Source: Mytilus edulis (taxonomy: Eukaryota; Mollusca; Bivalvia; Mytilida; Mytilidae). From it: a stretch of 64,000 nt of DNA. The notes beneath the pieces are model-generated. The model searched no databases and had not been told where the DNA came from. It was given only the letters and a program-made list of their open reading frames with translations. This document shows, piece after piece, positions 34,612-45,914 of this stretch (positions within the stretch are counted from its first letter, which is position 1; every line of letters starts with the position of its first letter). The position numbers and the translations under genes were made by a program. The stretch is from contig NC_092349.1 of assembly GCF_963676685.1 (NCBI RefSeq), positions 34,454,293 to 34,518,292 of the forward strand, given 5' to 3'.

Positions 34612-35108
34612 CTAGCTTTCAGTAACTGCGAGTATTCTCAGATCTATACTTAGTGCTTTGTTGTTGTTTGTGTGTACAATTACCCGACCAAGTGTTTTTG
34701 TTAGATGTATTTCTATAAGTACCCATCTGATGAGAAAAGACCTTTTCAACGGTTTTTTTTTATAGTTTGTTCTTACATTGTACTGTAACATCCCTATCCA
34801 AGGGTAGGGGAGGGTTGTGATCTCGCTAACATGTTTAATTCGCCACATTCTGTATGGATGTGCCTGTCCCAAGTAATTCAGTGGTTGACATTTGTTGCTG
34901 CGTAACATATTTGTTTTTCGTTAATTATTTTTGTACATTAACCAAGCCGCTAATTTTTCTCCTTTGAATTGTTTTACATTTTCTATTTCAGGGCCGTTTA
35001 TATATGCGTAATGGGCGTACTTTGACCTAAACTGATTTACTTTTTACAAACTGTGGTTTAGATTATTGATTGTCTCATTGGGACTCATACCACATTTTCT
35101 TATATATT
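34612..35108 (+). repeat. Dispersed repeat family B, long copy
   Basis: It runs through CGCTAACATGTTTAATTCGC, CACATTCTGTATGGATGTGC, CAGTGGTTGACATTTGTTGC, GCGTAACATATTTGTTTTTC, TTTCAGGGCCGTTTATATAT and the diagnostic end GTCTCATTGGGACTCATACC. The minus-strand open frame 34612-34908 is antisense to it and is not a gene. Confidence 0.8.
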
Positions 35109-35360
35109 TGGGTGCTTTTTGTTTTTAAATCTAGGTTTATCTGCATATTTGAAGTTTAAGTGTGACTTCCATTTCCGCTTAACTAGATATTTTTGGTTAC
35201 GGTTCAGCTGGAGCCCGCCTCTGGGTGATGGATTTTCTCACTTTAATGGCAATTGGCTGTTTTCTGCTGATTGCTCGGGTTGTCGCTTTGATACATTCCT
35301 CGTTTCAATTCTCAATTTTGATAGAATAAGTTTAACCCTAGGCCTGTGAGTTTCACATTT
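35109..35360 (+). repeat. Repeat-like segment after family B
   Basis: TTCAGCTGGAGCCCGCCTCT followed by GGGTGATGGATTTTCTC, GTTGTCGCTTTGATACATTC and TTTCAATTCTCAATTTTGAT resembles, in reverse, the text at 59290-59350 (AGAATGGAAATGGGGAATGT, GTCAAAGAGACAACAACC). I take the 76-codon frame here as repeat-derived. 35360-36010 shows nothing else I can name. Confidence 0.55.
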
Positions 35361-36014
35361 CCCCGTCTCACGTCAACAACTTGTCCACTCTGCTTGTTGT
35401 CTTTTTATTGTTGATGTGCATTTTCGTCTTGGTGTTGAGAGAGACCAACAGTCATTGTTGCTGCTCATAAAATTATGTTCAGCATGACAGGTTCGAAACA
35501 AAAGTTTCAATACCCTCTGGTGAAGTTAGTTTAAGACGTTTTGATCTGTTTTATTTTCATTCCATCAAAGGTTTTTATGTGTGGCTTTCGAAACTGTTGG
35601 TTATTAATGTAGTTGAATAAGATTTATTCAGAAAACGAACGAACGTTTTAGTTTTTTAAAATCAATTAATTGACAGAACTCGTGGATACGATTAAGGGTT
35701 TATCATACGCTGCTGTCAAAAATTCTGAACACCGCAGATTCTTGTAGTAAGCATCCTTAGAAATACTGTCACCATTATTATTTATTCATCGACATCAATT
35801 GATGCATTTTGGGCGCTGGTTAAGTTTACCATCGAAGGATAACTTCACATCAATATTGTTGATTTGTTAGAACTGTTCTCGAAATACTACATGATTGCAA
35901 AATTTGGTTACTTGTAACATAATTGGATGAAATTCGAATCTTATTTTCGGCGTATACTTCACAATGAAAACTGTTGATTGTTGACATATATATACTTTGC
36001 ATTTCGTTTTAGAT

Positions 36015-37706
36015 ATGGCAACCCGCGTCAAAGAACTTTGTGATATTTGTTATAATCAACATATAACCTCAGAAGCAATTATTTTTTGTTCTAAATGCGA
36101 TGAAAAATTGTGCGAAAGATGTAGAGCAAACCATTCTGTTGCAAGATTAAGCAGAAAACACGAGTGTATTACCCTCGAGAATTTTTCAAAGTTACCGAAG
36201 TTTATTCAAAATACCAAATTATACTGCAAGGCCCATGATGAGAGGTACGAATATTATTGCTTTGAGCATGACGAACCATGCTGTATTAGTTGTTTTAATG
36301 GTGTGCATTCTGAATGTCCATATATGTCATCTCTTCAAAACGGAGTCAAAAATATTAAGTTTTCTCAAGAATTTTGTGACCTTGAAAGAAAGATCTTAGA
36401 TTTAATCCATAACATTAGTAAGGTTATTGCTGATCGTAGAGAAAACCTTCAGGAACTGAAAAATCAGAAAATAAAATTCCGGCAGGCCATACGATCTGCT
36501 AGAGCAACTGTTAATGCCATCCTAGACAAAATGGAACATGAGATTACAATGAAGATGTATAAGGAATTTGCAGAAAAGGAGAGTGACATAGAAAATTTGT
36601 TAGAAATATTTGAAAGATATTTTAGTATCATAAATAAATCAAAGGAATGTTTAGATACCATAAAATCCTTTGCCACAGATTTTCAGGCTTTAATAGGTGC
36701 TCGACAAATATCAATAGATGCAAATTGTGTCCATAAGGCAACGAGAAAGGTGTTTAAGGGCAAACACCTAACACACGTAAAAATTTCAATGAAACCTACT
36801 GCACTTTCCTTAATTAAAAGCAAATTAAATTCATTAGGAACTTTAAATGTAAAATACTCTTCTCGCAAACCTTCCTTTGAGGCTCGATGGATCGGATATG
36901 CTGCCATTTCGATGAAAAGTCCAGATATTCAACTTAAAGCTAAATTTTCAGTTACGATACCAGGTTTTGAAGGGACTAAAAAGTTAAATATTAGTGGTTG
37001 TTGCATTCTGAAAAATGGAGATATTCTTATATCAGACAGCATTTATCACAGACTTTTGATTTTGAACAACAATGGCGATTTGAGAAAGCAAGTTAACTTG
37101 ACCTTTATTCCCCTACGAACTGTTTATTTGAATTCTGCTCAGATAATCATAGCACCATACAACGAAAAACGGTTGTATATCTTTGATGTAGAAAAAGATG
37201 AAATATCAAAAATAATGGCATACGATGAGACTTTACCATTGAAGTTAATTTCTATGAAAGATAATGACATTTTAGGTCAACACGATTCTCGTGGATTTTG
37301 TTTACTTTATTCAAACGGTGACGTTGAAAGCAACTCTAAAAGTATAGTTATTGATTTAGATTTGCATGAAGTTGTCTGCATTAATGACCACATATACTAT
37401 GTAGCAAATGATGGGATCTGTTGCTGTGACATGCAAGGTGATGAAATATGGAAATTCCAACACTTGCAATTGAGAAAACCGTATGCTTTGACGTCTAATG
37501 GTTCTGATATCTTAATAACCACAGACTATCAAACAGGGTACGTATTTGCCATTGGAACTGATGGAAAATCGTTTAAAATATTTTATGCAGACGAACGACT
37601 TAGATATGTTAATTCGATGAACTATGACTATAGTAATAAGAAGCTACTGATGGTGACAGAAAAGGGAACTGTTTTAATGTATGCGGTTGCAAGTAAAAAT
37701 GATTGA
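36015..37706 (+). CDS. RING-less TRIM-like protein, copy 1 (two B-boxes, coiled coil, NHL-like)
   Basis: This codes for 563 aa from ATG 36015. I chose it because an acceptor (TCGTTTTAG) ends at 36012, two bases before it, implying a spliced 5' UTR. Residues 9-49 form a B-box 1 with ligands C9, C12, C25, C28, C33, C36, H40 and H49. Residues 71-101 form a B-box 2-like module (C71, H74, C82, C89/C90, C93, H98), with Cys 101 where a His is usual. A coiled coil spans about 112-225. From about 320 on, repeated strands such as GDILISDS..HRLLILNNNG and YVANDGICCCDMQGDEIWKF indicate an NHL-like beta-propeller. No RING precedes the B-boxes, so E3 ligase activity is not expected of this protein alone. 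Roles in signalling or antiviral defence are common in the family, but the target is unknown. A polyadenylation signal AATAAA lies at 37821. A paralogue follows at 40812. Confidence 0.88.
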   Translation: MATRVKELCDICYNQHITSEAIIFCSKCDEKLCERCRANHSVARLSRKHECITLENFSKLPKFIQNTKLYCKAHDERYEYYCFEHDEPCCISCFNGVHSECPYMSSLQNGVKNIKFSQEFCDLERKILDLIHNISKVIADRRENLQELKNQKIKFRQAIRSARATVNAILDKMEHEITMKMYKEFAEKESDIENLLEIFERYFSIINKSKECLDTIKSFATDFQALIGARQISIDANCVHKATRKVFKGKHLTHVKISMKPTALSLIKSKLNSLGTLNVKYSSRKPSFEARWIGYAAISMKSPDIQLKAKFSVTIPGFEGTKKLNISGCCILKNGDILISDSIYHRLLILNNNGDLRKQVNLTFIPLRTVYLNSAQIIIAPYNEKRLYIFDVEKDEISKIMAYDETLPLKLISMKDNDILGQHDSRGFCLLYSNGDVESNSKSIVIDLDLHEVVCINDHIYYVANDGICCCDMQGDEIWKFQHLQLRKPYALTSNGSDILITTDYQTGYVFAIGTDGKSFKIFYADERLRYVNSMNYDYSNKKLLMVTEKGTVLMYAVASKND

Positions 37707-38690
37707 AAGTACTTAATATTAGAATTTATCAATCACACTTGATGGTACTATCTTATGAAGTGGCTACAAATTATTGTAGAATTTATTAACATTTTAATGT
37801 TTTTAACCCATTAATACATAAATAAAAAAATGATAAATTAAGTTGGTTTAATGTTAAATAGTTATTATATCATTTTGTGATGGCCATGATTAATTTTCAA
37901 CTGACCACATTTGTTAACAGTGAATTACACTCCCTTGGGTATTTTTTTTCATTGCATTTATATCATTTCACTCACAAATCTAATGTATTTTACGAATTTC
38001 TAAAATGTGTAATCGTAAATTTACATGCTAATTATTAGTCCGTTGCGTACAATCAGGTGAAGTGAACTTCATTACATATCAGTTATATATTGCAAATTTC
38101 GCTAGAACTTCTATACGAGTTCGTCAAAATTGTCAACCTAGGAAAACACATGTTCTCATTCAATAGAAATGTGTTCACATGCGCATTTATTAATTTAATC
38201 CCGGGTCATGTGAACATGAATTGGTTTATAAACGAGTCTTTACTGGACCGATAAAAGTTCTACTACTACATCAAAAATTAACTATCACGAAAAAGAATTC
38301 GGAGATTTGCACAACACTAACTTGCATTATAGGAGTTTATATAGAAATTTACTATATTCTTGGGAAAATTATCAACCATCAATAGACATTACCTCTTTAA
38401 CAACGTCAGGATTGGACATGATTCCCCCCTCCTGTCTTTGTAAAATAAACGATGGGTTTGTAATCATGGTTAAGAGTTCTCAACAACATCCCCATCGATA
38501 CTGGCAAAATATACAAAGGTCCAAGGAGCCCAATGAGCATGCTTTTACAATCGAATATCTCCTTTCAAAAGGGTTCTAAGTTAAAATTTTATTTTGTGAT
38601 ATTTGTTGGCACATGTAATAGTTAAAACAGAGGTATGCCATTACAGATTAATATTTTTTAGTTAATACAATGATATCATTTGACTTTCAT
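37707..38690. other. Spacer between the TRIM-like paralogues
   Basis: It holds the 3' UTR of copy 1 and a 90-codon open frame at 38307-38579 that begins with TTG and has no recognised domain or splice context. I do not call it a gene. Confidence 0.4.
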
Positions 38691-38699
38691 TCAACACAA

Positions 38700-38860
38700 C
38701 TATATTTTTCAAACATGTACACCTTTAATTCAGTTTGAAAAATGGATTTAAATGTAAAAGTTTCAATACATTTTTATCTGAATTTGTTTGTTCTACAACT
38801 TTGATAATGCGTCACTGGTAGGTACATTAATACAATTTGACTGACATTAAACTTGAATAT
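38700..38860 (+). repeat. Upstream segment shared by the TRIM-like genes, copy 2
   Basis: AAACATGTACACCTTTAATT, AGTTTCAATACATTTTTATC and GATAATGCGTCACTGGTAGG parallel 33640-33780 and 45915-46085. It lies 2.0 kb before the second TRIM-like start, similar to the spacing of copy 1. Confidence 0.5.
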
Positions 38861-39294
38861 ATTGAAAGTTTATCTTTTACGCTAGATGATTCATTGAACG
38901 TAGACGTTTCAATAAGTAGACATTCTTATCGGTGGGTATTTTTATATTTAGGTGTAAACATTATTATCGGACTGAATGAAGAGGTATGAAAAGCTTACAT
39001 GGATAAAATCTATTAGAACTGCTTCGTAAAATTACATGCTTTACTAGTCAAATGAAAACTTTTTTATAATTTCAGTGAGGAATTAACTAAATTTTGCTGT
39101 CAACAAACGTGTCACAAATAAGTAGAAAAGTATTTACTTTCAGCATGATCACCGTGTAGAACAGTTCAATTTTTTGTTTTATAATTTTACTAACTTTGAT
39201 CGTTTTCTTTGCTGCGGAACTGCTACACATTGTTTAATATAGCCAACACCTCCACATGTTGCGTTCTACCAGTTGATAATGTAATGGAATATCT

Positions 39295-39475
39295 GAATAA
39301 ATATACTCATCATAGATACCAGGATTAAAATTTTATCTTTACGCTAGACGCGCGTTTCGTCTATTAAAGACTCATAAGTGACGCTCGAATAAAAAAAATG
39401 TTTAAATGCCAAATAGACGTACGATGTTGAAGAGCATTGAGGACCAAAAATTCCTAAAAGGTTTGCCAAAACAGC
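39295..39475 (+). repeat. Dispersed repeat family A
   Basis: ACTCATCATAGATACCAGGA, TTACGCTAGACGCGCGTTTC and GAAGAGCATTGAGGACCAAA correspond to the family A units at 44893-45577. Confidence 0.8.
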
Positions 39476-39869
39476 TAATGTTTTCGTCATTTTCCTTGCA
39501 AAATTTTATTTGGGTGACCAGGAAAGTGTTTTGGTCTTGTACGAATGGATGATGCAGATTTGCTAACGCATCACACATGTTTGCTTCGCATCATGGTGCG
39601 GAACTATTAGTTTCAGTCGAAATAAACGCTATCTTGAATAAATTACTTATCACATCTAGATTCTGATTGGATGCGGCTGAGCTACAGCAACGGCTATTTG
39701 CTTAAATGAGATAAATAATTGGAGACTTTTCTCGTCCAGGATAAGACATCAAATGCCGGAAATTTTTTTATTATGTCTGTTTATTTAACGCATCAATGTA
39801 AATATAACGGAATTTGATGAGACTGTCATTAAAGTGAGAGGGTTAGCGCTATAGAACTAGGTTTAATTC

Positions 39870-40035
39870 ACCATTTTCTACATTTGAAAATGCCTGTACC
39901 AAGTCAGGAATATGACAGTTCTTGTCCATTCGTTTTTGATGCGTTTTGTTATTTGATTTTGCCATGTGATTATGGACTTTCCGAATTGATTTTCCTCTAA
40001 GTTCAGTATTTTTGTGATTTTACTTTTTTTTTTTC
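39870..40035 (-). repeat. Dispersed repeat family D, reversed copy
   Basis: CACCATTTTCTACATTTGAA, TGCCTGTACCAAGTCAGGAA and TTTTGATGCGTTTTGTTATT are the complement of the family D text at 28905-29020. Confidence 0.85.
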
Positions 40036-40811
40036 AGTTCCGATCAACTGTCATTAATTCAAGTTTGTTTTTATTATGCAAATATTTCACAGATACATTC
40101 AATATTGAAATATCAATTATTAATACGTGTTTATTTGCTTTGTTTCTCTTGAGATCTAAGGTTAAAGTAAAACAAATGATATAAAACAGTTGAAAGTATG
40201 AAGTTTAAAAGCGCCTGTACAGGTACAGCCAAATCAGGCATAGATCAACGTAAATTGCGCAAATTTTAACCTTTGTGTCAGCACAATAAGATACGAGAAA
40301 TTTATGATATGGACCTAGAAATGTACAAAATCAAAATGTTACTCGTTAAGTACAGCATTTCTTGACTATTCAATGAAACAATGAGACTTGTAGTATTATC
40401 CGTTGTTGAAGGCATAAGTTCATGGAATTATGATACGTAATTAACATTTGCCAATTAAGTATATTAATATTTTTACTGGGCAGTTCATTTGAAAGTATTT
40501 TTACAATTCATTTCGAGATATTTATTTTATACTTTGTTTATATCACCGTCTATATACATTTTTTTTATCGGTATACCAATTTGATCAACATCTAACAATT
40601 AAGTAAACTTAGACTGCTGTAAGAGGTCGTCTTAATTAAAATATTTTGAGAGTACAACTTTCCTCGATGTGACTTTGAGATTCAGAACCCTATAACAGCG
40701 CTGTTCCTTTACATTTGGCTTTTTTTACGTGCGTAGTAAGTTTGTTAACTGTATTTTCTCATCAGACTGTCTTTCTTTTCCAATGCATATGATTTATATT
40801 TATTTGAAGAT

Positions 40812-42533
40812 ATGTCAACTTGCAGCAAAGAACTCTGTGATATATGTTATTATCAACATATACCAGCAATCGCCACTGTTTTTTGTCCGGAATGCGATGA
40901 AAAATTATGCGAAAGATGTAGCGCAAACCATTCTGTTGCTAGATTGAGCAGAAATCACGAGTGTATGACCCTCCAAAATATCTCAAAATTGCCACAGTTT
41001 GTTCAAGACACCAAATTATATTGCATAGACCACGAAGAGATGTATGAGTATTTTTGCTGCGAGCATAACGAGCCATGTTGTTCAAACTGTTTAAGGGATG
41101 TGCATAGCGAATGTCATAATATGTCATCAATTCAAAACATCGTCAAAGATGTAAAGTTTTCCTCGGTATTTTATGACCTTGTGAATATGCTTTCATATTT
41201 AAACAACAACATTAGCAAAGTTATCGACGATCGTACAGAAAACCTTCAGGAACTAAAAACACAGAAGATGAAATTTCGCAAGGACATACGATCTGCTAGA
41301 GCATCCGTTTATGCCATTCTTGTAAAATTTGAAGATCACATTAAAATGGACATGAATAAAGAATTTTCGGAAAAAGAGAGTGAAATAAAAAAATTGTTGG
41401 AAGAATTCGAAAAATATAGATTTATCATAAATAATTCTCTAGAATGCGTACATACACTAAAAATCTTTGCTACAGATTTTCAAGCTTTTATGGCTTTTCG
41501 GAAAATATCAGAGAATATAAATTGTGTTGAACTGGCTACCCGAAAAGTTTTTGAGGGGAACCAGTTAACACATATAGAGATTTCAATGGAACCTACTGTA
41601 CCTTACTCAATCAACAGTAATTTTCAATCATTAGGAAAAGTAATTGTAAAATATAATTTGCCCAAAATTTCATTTAAAATGAGAAAAATTCAAGAAGCAC
41701 AATTAATTTCAAAAGTATTCTTTCCAGTTGAAATACCATATATTCAAATAAAAGTGAAATTTTCAGTTCAGCTTATACGTTCTGGCAGAAATGACACCAG
41801 AGAGGAAGTTGATTGTTGTGGTTGTTGCACTCTTGAGAATGGCGATGTGATAATATCAGACAGCCTGAATAAAAGACTTGTAATTCTAAATAATAATGGA
41901 GAGTTCAAAAAACAATTGAGCTTATCATTCGTTCCGTTAGGTCTCGCATTTTTAAAAGGTACCCAGATAATTATAGTACCATACAGAGATCAAAAATTGA
42001 TATTCTTCGATGTGGAAAAAGGCCTTTCATTCAAGAAAGTAACTTTCGATTCGAATTTTCAATTAAGGTCAATTTCTGTGAGAGAAAATGAAATCATAAT
42101 TCAAAACGATTCTTACGGATTTAGTTTACTCGATCTAGATGGAACAGTAAAAACAAAAACTGAAAGCATACTTAGTGATAAAAATTCACATGAAGCACTG
42201 TGTATTAAGGAACACATATACTATGTAGCAAGCGATGGCCTCAGCTGCTGTGATATGAATGGCGATGAGATATGGAAATTCGAGCATTTGACACTGAAAA
42301 CGCCCTTTGCATTAACGTCCAATGGTTCTGATATCTTATTTACCATCGACTTTGAATCAGGTTGTGTGTTCGCCGTTGGAACTGACGGAATATTGTTTAA
42401 AATATTAACTAAATCAAGCGGACATTTTAAATATGCTAGTTCAATGTATTTTAACAAGGAGAAGAATCAGCTATTGATTTTGACTTTAAATGGAAATGTT
42501 TTCAAATTCGACGTTGTAAATAAAAATGCTTGA
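40812..42533 (+). CDS. RING-less TRIM-like protein, copy 2 (two B-boxes, coiled coil, NHL-like)
   Basis: This codes for 573 aa from ATG 40812. An AG two bases before the ATG, in the same position as in copy 1, again suggests a spliced leader. It aligns with copy 1 along its whole length, with identical B-box 1 ligands (C9, C12, C25, C28, C33, C36, H40, H49). The B-box 2-like module (C71, H74, C82, C89/C90, C93, H98) also has Cys at 101. The coiled coil (KVIDDRTENLQELKTQKMKF) is very similar; the linker at about 265-320 is the most diverged part, with about ten extra residues. Propeller strands include GDVIISDS..KRLVILNNNG and YVASDGLSCCDMNGDEIWKF. Both copies are open and intact, so both are probably expressed. 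Tandem duplication, about 3.1 kb apart, fits the known expansion of such genes in bivalves. The ligand is unknown. Confidence 0.88.
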   Translation: MSTCSKELCDICYYQHIPAIATVFCPECDEKLCERCSANHSVARLSRNHECMTLQNISKLPQFVQDTKLYCIDHEEMYEYFCCEHNEPCCSNCLRDVHSECHNMSSIQNIVKDVKFSSVFYDLVNMLSYLNNNISKVIDDRTENLQELKTQKMKFRKDIRSARASVYAILVKFEDHIKMDMNKEFSEKESEIKKLLEEFEKYRFIINNSLECVHTLKIFATDFQAFMAFRKISENINCVELATRKVFEGNQLTHIEISMEPTVPYSINSNFQSLGKVIVKYNLPKISFKMRKIQEAQLISKVFFPVEIPYIQIKVKFSVQLIRSGRNDTREEVDCCGCCTLENGDVIISDSLNKRLVILNNNGEFKKQLSLSFVPLGLAFLKGTQIIIVPYRDQKLIFFDVEKGLSFKKVTFDSNFQLRSISVRENEIIIQNDSYGFSLLDLDGTVKTKTESILSDKNSHEALCIKEHIYYVASDGLSCCDMNGDEIWKFEHLTLKTPFALTSNGSDILFTIDFESGCVFAVGTDGILFKILTKSSGHFKYASSMYFNKEKNQLLILTLNGNVFKFDVVNKNA

Positions 42534-42704
42534 AGGGCGGATATGCTTGGTTTTGGTTGAAAGTTTCACTTATTGTAGCTGAATATTTTGTTCTTGATCG
42601 TTTACGTTAGAGAATTTAATAATGGAAAAGTTAGTGCTAAAAATTGGTTTGGCTCTGTCACTATTCGTGTCTTTCTGGGGTGTCGGAAACTTTTTATGTT
42701 GATG

Positions 42705-43132
42705 TTAAGGATGTTCCCTGCTCAGTTTCAAAATAAATAACTTTTCATAAAACTAGTATGTATTGATAGGGAATAAATTGAGGAATTAAAAAAAGCAAAA
42801 AAAATATAGGGGTCAATGTGCTTGTTTTCGAGATATTAGCCATTGGAATTTTGGCGGGAAAATGTTCTCTCTTGATTTTTCAGAGCTTTATCATTGACCA
42901 GTTAAAATTCTCAAATACTATTAAAAAATAAATAAAATTTTATAAGACTTTTACAAATTACTTAAAATTATACATGTAATACATGTAAATAAACTCATCA
43001 TAGATACCTAGGACTTTTGTATATACGTAAAAGATTTATAAAATATATTTTTTTAAGGCATTCAAATGGATAAAACCAGAGGATTCCGAAAATCTGACAA
43101 AAATTCCATACATGACAAGCAGACATCCTTAA
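42705..43132. mobile_element. 420-bp TTAA-flanked MITE
   Basis: The element at 42709-43128 starts GGATGTTCCCTGCTC and ends GACAAGCAGACATCC, with TTAA on both sides (42705-42708, 43129-43132). The inverted match is short (GGATGT plus a looser extension). The interior contains TTCGAGATATTAGCCATTGG and has no ORF. It also contains a piece of family A text (ACTCATCATAGATACCTAGG at about 43000). It lies 170 bp behind the stop of TRIM-like copy 2, and its AATAAA at 42732 could serve that gene. Confidence 0.65.
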
Positions 43133-43494
43133 TAGCAGAGTTTTACCTCATTCATTTATTTACAACTTGTCTAGACTCGGTATTCTATTGAACCCTACAT
43201 TAAGTGCAGACAGTTGTATGAAAAGACCGCATGTTACTTTTTTAAATGTTTCGTTTATAATTTGATCCCTTTCTGATTGACTTATACCCAGTATCGTATT
43301 TAAGCATTCTCAATCATTTAACTAGTAATTCAGCAAAATAGCTTAATATGAGTATGAAAAAAAATACGGTAGGCGTTGTCAGACATCAGCCAAACGACAC
43401 AAAAAAACCTTCAGACAGGAAGTTAATGACTTTAAAAACAAAAATGGGTTAACATAGAGTGTAACTAGAATACGAGTCAGCAAACATAGTTTAT

Positions 43495-43660
43495 ATAAAG
43501 GCAACATTAGTATTCCGCTGTTAGACACTCATAAATCGATAGAAAAAAAACAAATCCGGGTTACAAACTAAAACTGATGGAAACGCATTGAATATAAGAG
43601 GAGAACAACGACACAATATTAAAATGTAACACACACAGAAACGAACTAAGCATTAGACAA
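43495..43660 (+). repeat. Dispersed repeat family C, partial copy
   Basis: AAAGGCAACATTAGTATTCC, CATAAATCGATAGAAAAAAA and GGGTTACAAACTAAAACTGA match 25075-25230 and 26575-26735. Confidence 0.8.
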
Positions 43661-43854
43661 AATCATTTATATTTAATATTCAATTATGTGTTTTCAATCA
43701 ATTTGTTTTTATCCTCTCTTTTTTTTGACACACCATACAGTCACATAGAATTATTAATGCTATATCCTGATAAATCAGAGATTGACACGCTTGTGAATGA
43801 ATCATAACTGTACTGAACTACACCAAGTAGGAAATCGAATCATTTTTTTGTAAA

Positions 43855-45850
43855 AATCAATACAAAAGAGGGACGAAAGATACCACAGGTACAGTCAAAC
43901 TCATAAATCGAAATTAAACTGACAACGCTATGGCTAAAAATGAAAAATACAAACAATAGTACACATGACACCACATAGAAAACTAAAGAATGAGCAACAC
44001 GAACCCCACCAAAAACTAAGGGTGATATCAGGTGTTCCGGAAGGGTACGCAGATCCTGCTCCACATATGGCACCCGTCGTGTTGCTTATGAGATAACAAA
44101 TCCGGTAAATAGTCTAATTCGGTAGGTCACATTCATGGAAGGGAAGGGTATTGTAGTTTCGATGTAAGGAACATATCCGATATCATTTGTGAAATGGTTA
44201 TTCCATAACGGTCACTCAACTCGTGATGGTGTCCGTAAAATTTACGAAGGGATGATTTCAACTTCACCATTTGGAACTCTTGGTTTAATCGCTTCCTTGT
44301 GAGCAGCAACCCTTTATCAAGAAAATCCTGATAGGAAATGCAAGCACGGTAATATCGTATAAATTGGGAGATATATACCCCGTATGCAGGTGCTGCTGGA
44401 ATGATGCTCTTTAGAAATGGAAAGTTCACAATTGGAAAGCTGAAATCATCTTTTTTGTCGTAAAGTTTTGTTTTTAGCCGACCCTCATTGTCAATTTCTA
44501 AATGTAAGTCAAGATATGAGGCCGACTTAACTGTATCTGTAGTATCCTTTATCTCTAGTTCGATGGGATAGATAAATTACACCAAATTTTGAATAATTTA
44601 GTGAAAGAACATCATCTATATAGCGGAAAGTTAGTTAAGGGATATTGCTAACTTCTTATCTTTCTTCCTAAGAAGATCTTGCATAAGTCTGCCTCATAAT
44701 AATAAAGAAACAAATCGGCAAGTAGAGGGCACAATTTGTTCCCACTGGAATGCCGACAGTCTGTTGAAAAACACGTCCTCCGAACGTAACAAATATGTTG
44801 TCAATCAAGAAATCATCTTGCTAATGTCAGTTTCAGAGAACTTTATTGTTTGAATCAGAGTGATCTTTTACAAATTAGGATTTATCCCTGCTTAATTAGT
44901 TATCAAAGGTACCAGGATTATAATTTAGTACGCCAGACGCGCGTTTCGTCTACAGAAGACTCATCAGTGACGCTCATATCAAAATATTTATAAAGCCAAA
45001 CAAGTACAAAGTTGAAGAGCATTGAGGTTCCAAAATTCCAAATAGTTGTGCCAAATACGTCTAAGGTAATCTATGCCTGGTATAAGAAAATCCTTAGTTT
45101 TTCGAAAAATCCTTAGTTTTGTAAACGGGAAATTTATAAAAATGACCACATTATTGATATTCATGTCAACACCGAAGTGTTGACTACTGGGCTGGTGATA
45201 CCCTCGGGGACGAAACGTCCACCAGCAGTGGCATCGACCCAGTTGTGTAAATAGTTATCAAAGGTACCAGGATTATAATTTAGTACGCCAGACGCGCGTT
45301 TCGTCTACATAAGACTCACCAGTGACGCTCATATCAAAATATTTATAAAGCCAAACAAGTACAAAGTTGAAGAGCATTGAGGATCCAAAATTCTAAATAG
45401 TTGTGCTAAATACGTCTAAGGTAATCTATGCCTTAGTTTTTTCGAAAAATTCAAAGTTTTGTAAACGGGAAATTTATAAAAATGACCACATTATTGATAT
45501 TCATGTCAACACCGAAGTGTTGACTACTGGGCTGTCGATACCCTCGGGGATGAAACGTCCACCAGCAGTGGCATCTTTATACTTGTATCTACGTTGGCCA
45601 TTCTTTTTTATGAAGCAAAGCAATACCAACTCTTTCAATTTGTCTTTTAGTTTGGAATGTGGAATATTTGTGTAAAGAGTAGAAAAGTCAAATGTTTTAA
45701 TACTATTACAAGATGAAAGAGAGTTAGAGTGTATGTACTCTAAAAGATATTTGGAATTTTTGAGTATCCACATCTGATTCACGCCAACTCTAGAATAGGC
45801 AGTTTCACAATTACTTTTAAGCCCGTTATTTTGAAGCCCGTAACAAATGT
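43855..45850 (-). pseudogene. Penelope-like family-1 copy, interrupted and decayed
   Basis: Read right to left, 45782-45577 gives the RT start region (NQMWILKNSKYLLEYIHSNS, FDFSTLYTNIPHSKLKDKL, ending RRYKY). The copy then jumps over an inserted block at 44893-45577 and resumes at 44890 with frameshifted text. That text includes the VFQQTVGIP counterpart and the YIDD region near 44620, broken by deletions relative to 59844-60977. 44429-44133 is open again (PAYGVYISQFIRYYRACISY ... SQMISDMFLTSKLQYPSLP). The non-coding 3' region runs on to 43855. It lacks the N-terminus upstream of 45850. It is not functional. Confidence 0.8.
44893..45577. repeat. Two tandem family A units (Penelope terminal repeats) inside a Penelope copy
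   Basis: Unit 1 (44893-45240) and unit 2 (45247-45577) share AGTTATCAAAGGTACCAGGA, GTACGCCAGACGCGCGTTTC, AAGTTGAAGAGCATTGAGG and GTAATCTATGCCT. Both end in TCATGTCAACACCGAAGTGT, CCTCGGGGA(C/T)GAAACGTCC and ACCAGCAGTGGCATC. Unit 1 ends with CGACCCAGTTGTG before unit 2 starts. Comparison with the uninterrupted copy at 60575-60620 shows the pair replaces only a few bases there. Tandem partial terminal repeats are a known feature of Penelope-like elements, so this may be a second element nested in the first. The short open frame at 45403-45675 is repeat-derived. Confidence 0.8.
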
Positions 45851-45914
45851 TCTGACTTCAATGAAATCAAATAATGTTCTTGCACATCCGACAATCATAT
45901 ACAGGAACTTAATA

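Noticed and set aside
34612..34908. 98-codon minus-strand frame
   Set aside because: It is antisense to a long copy of dispersed repeat family B.
38307..38579. 90-codon open frame between the TRIM-like genes
   Set aside because: It begins with TTG, has no domain and no splice signals, and may be an old coding relic that I cannot identify.
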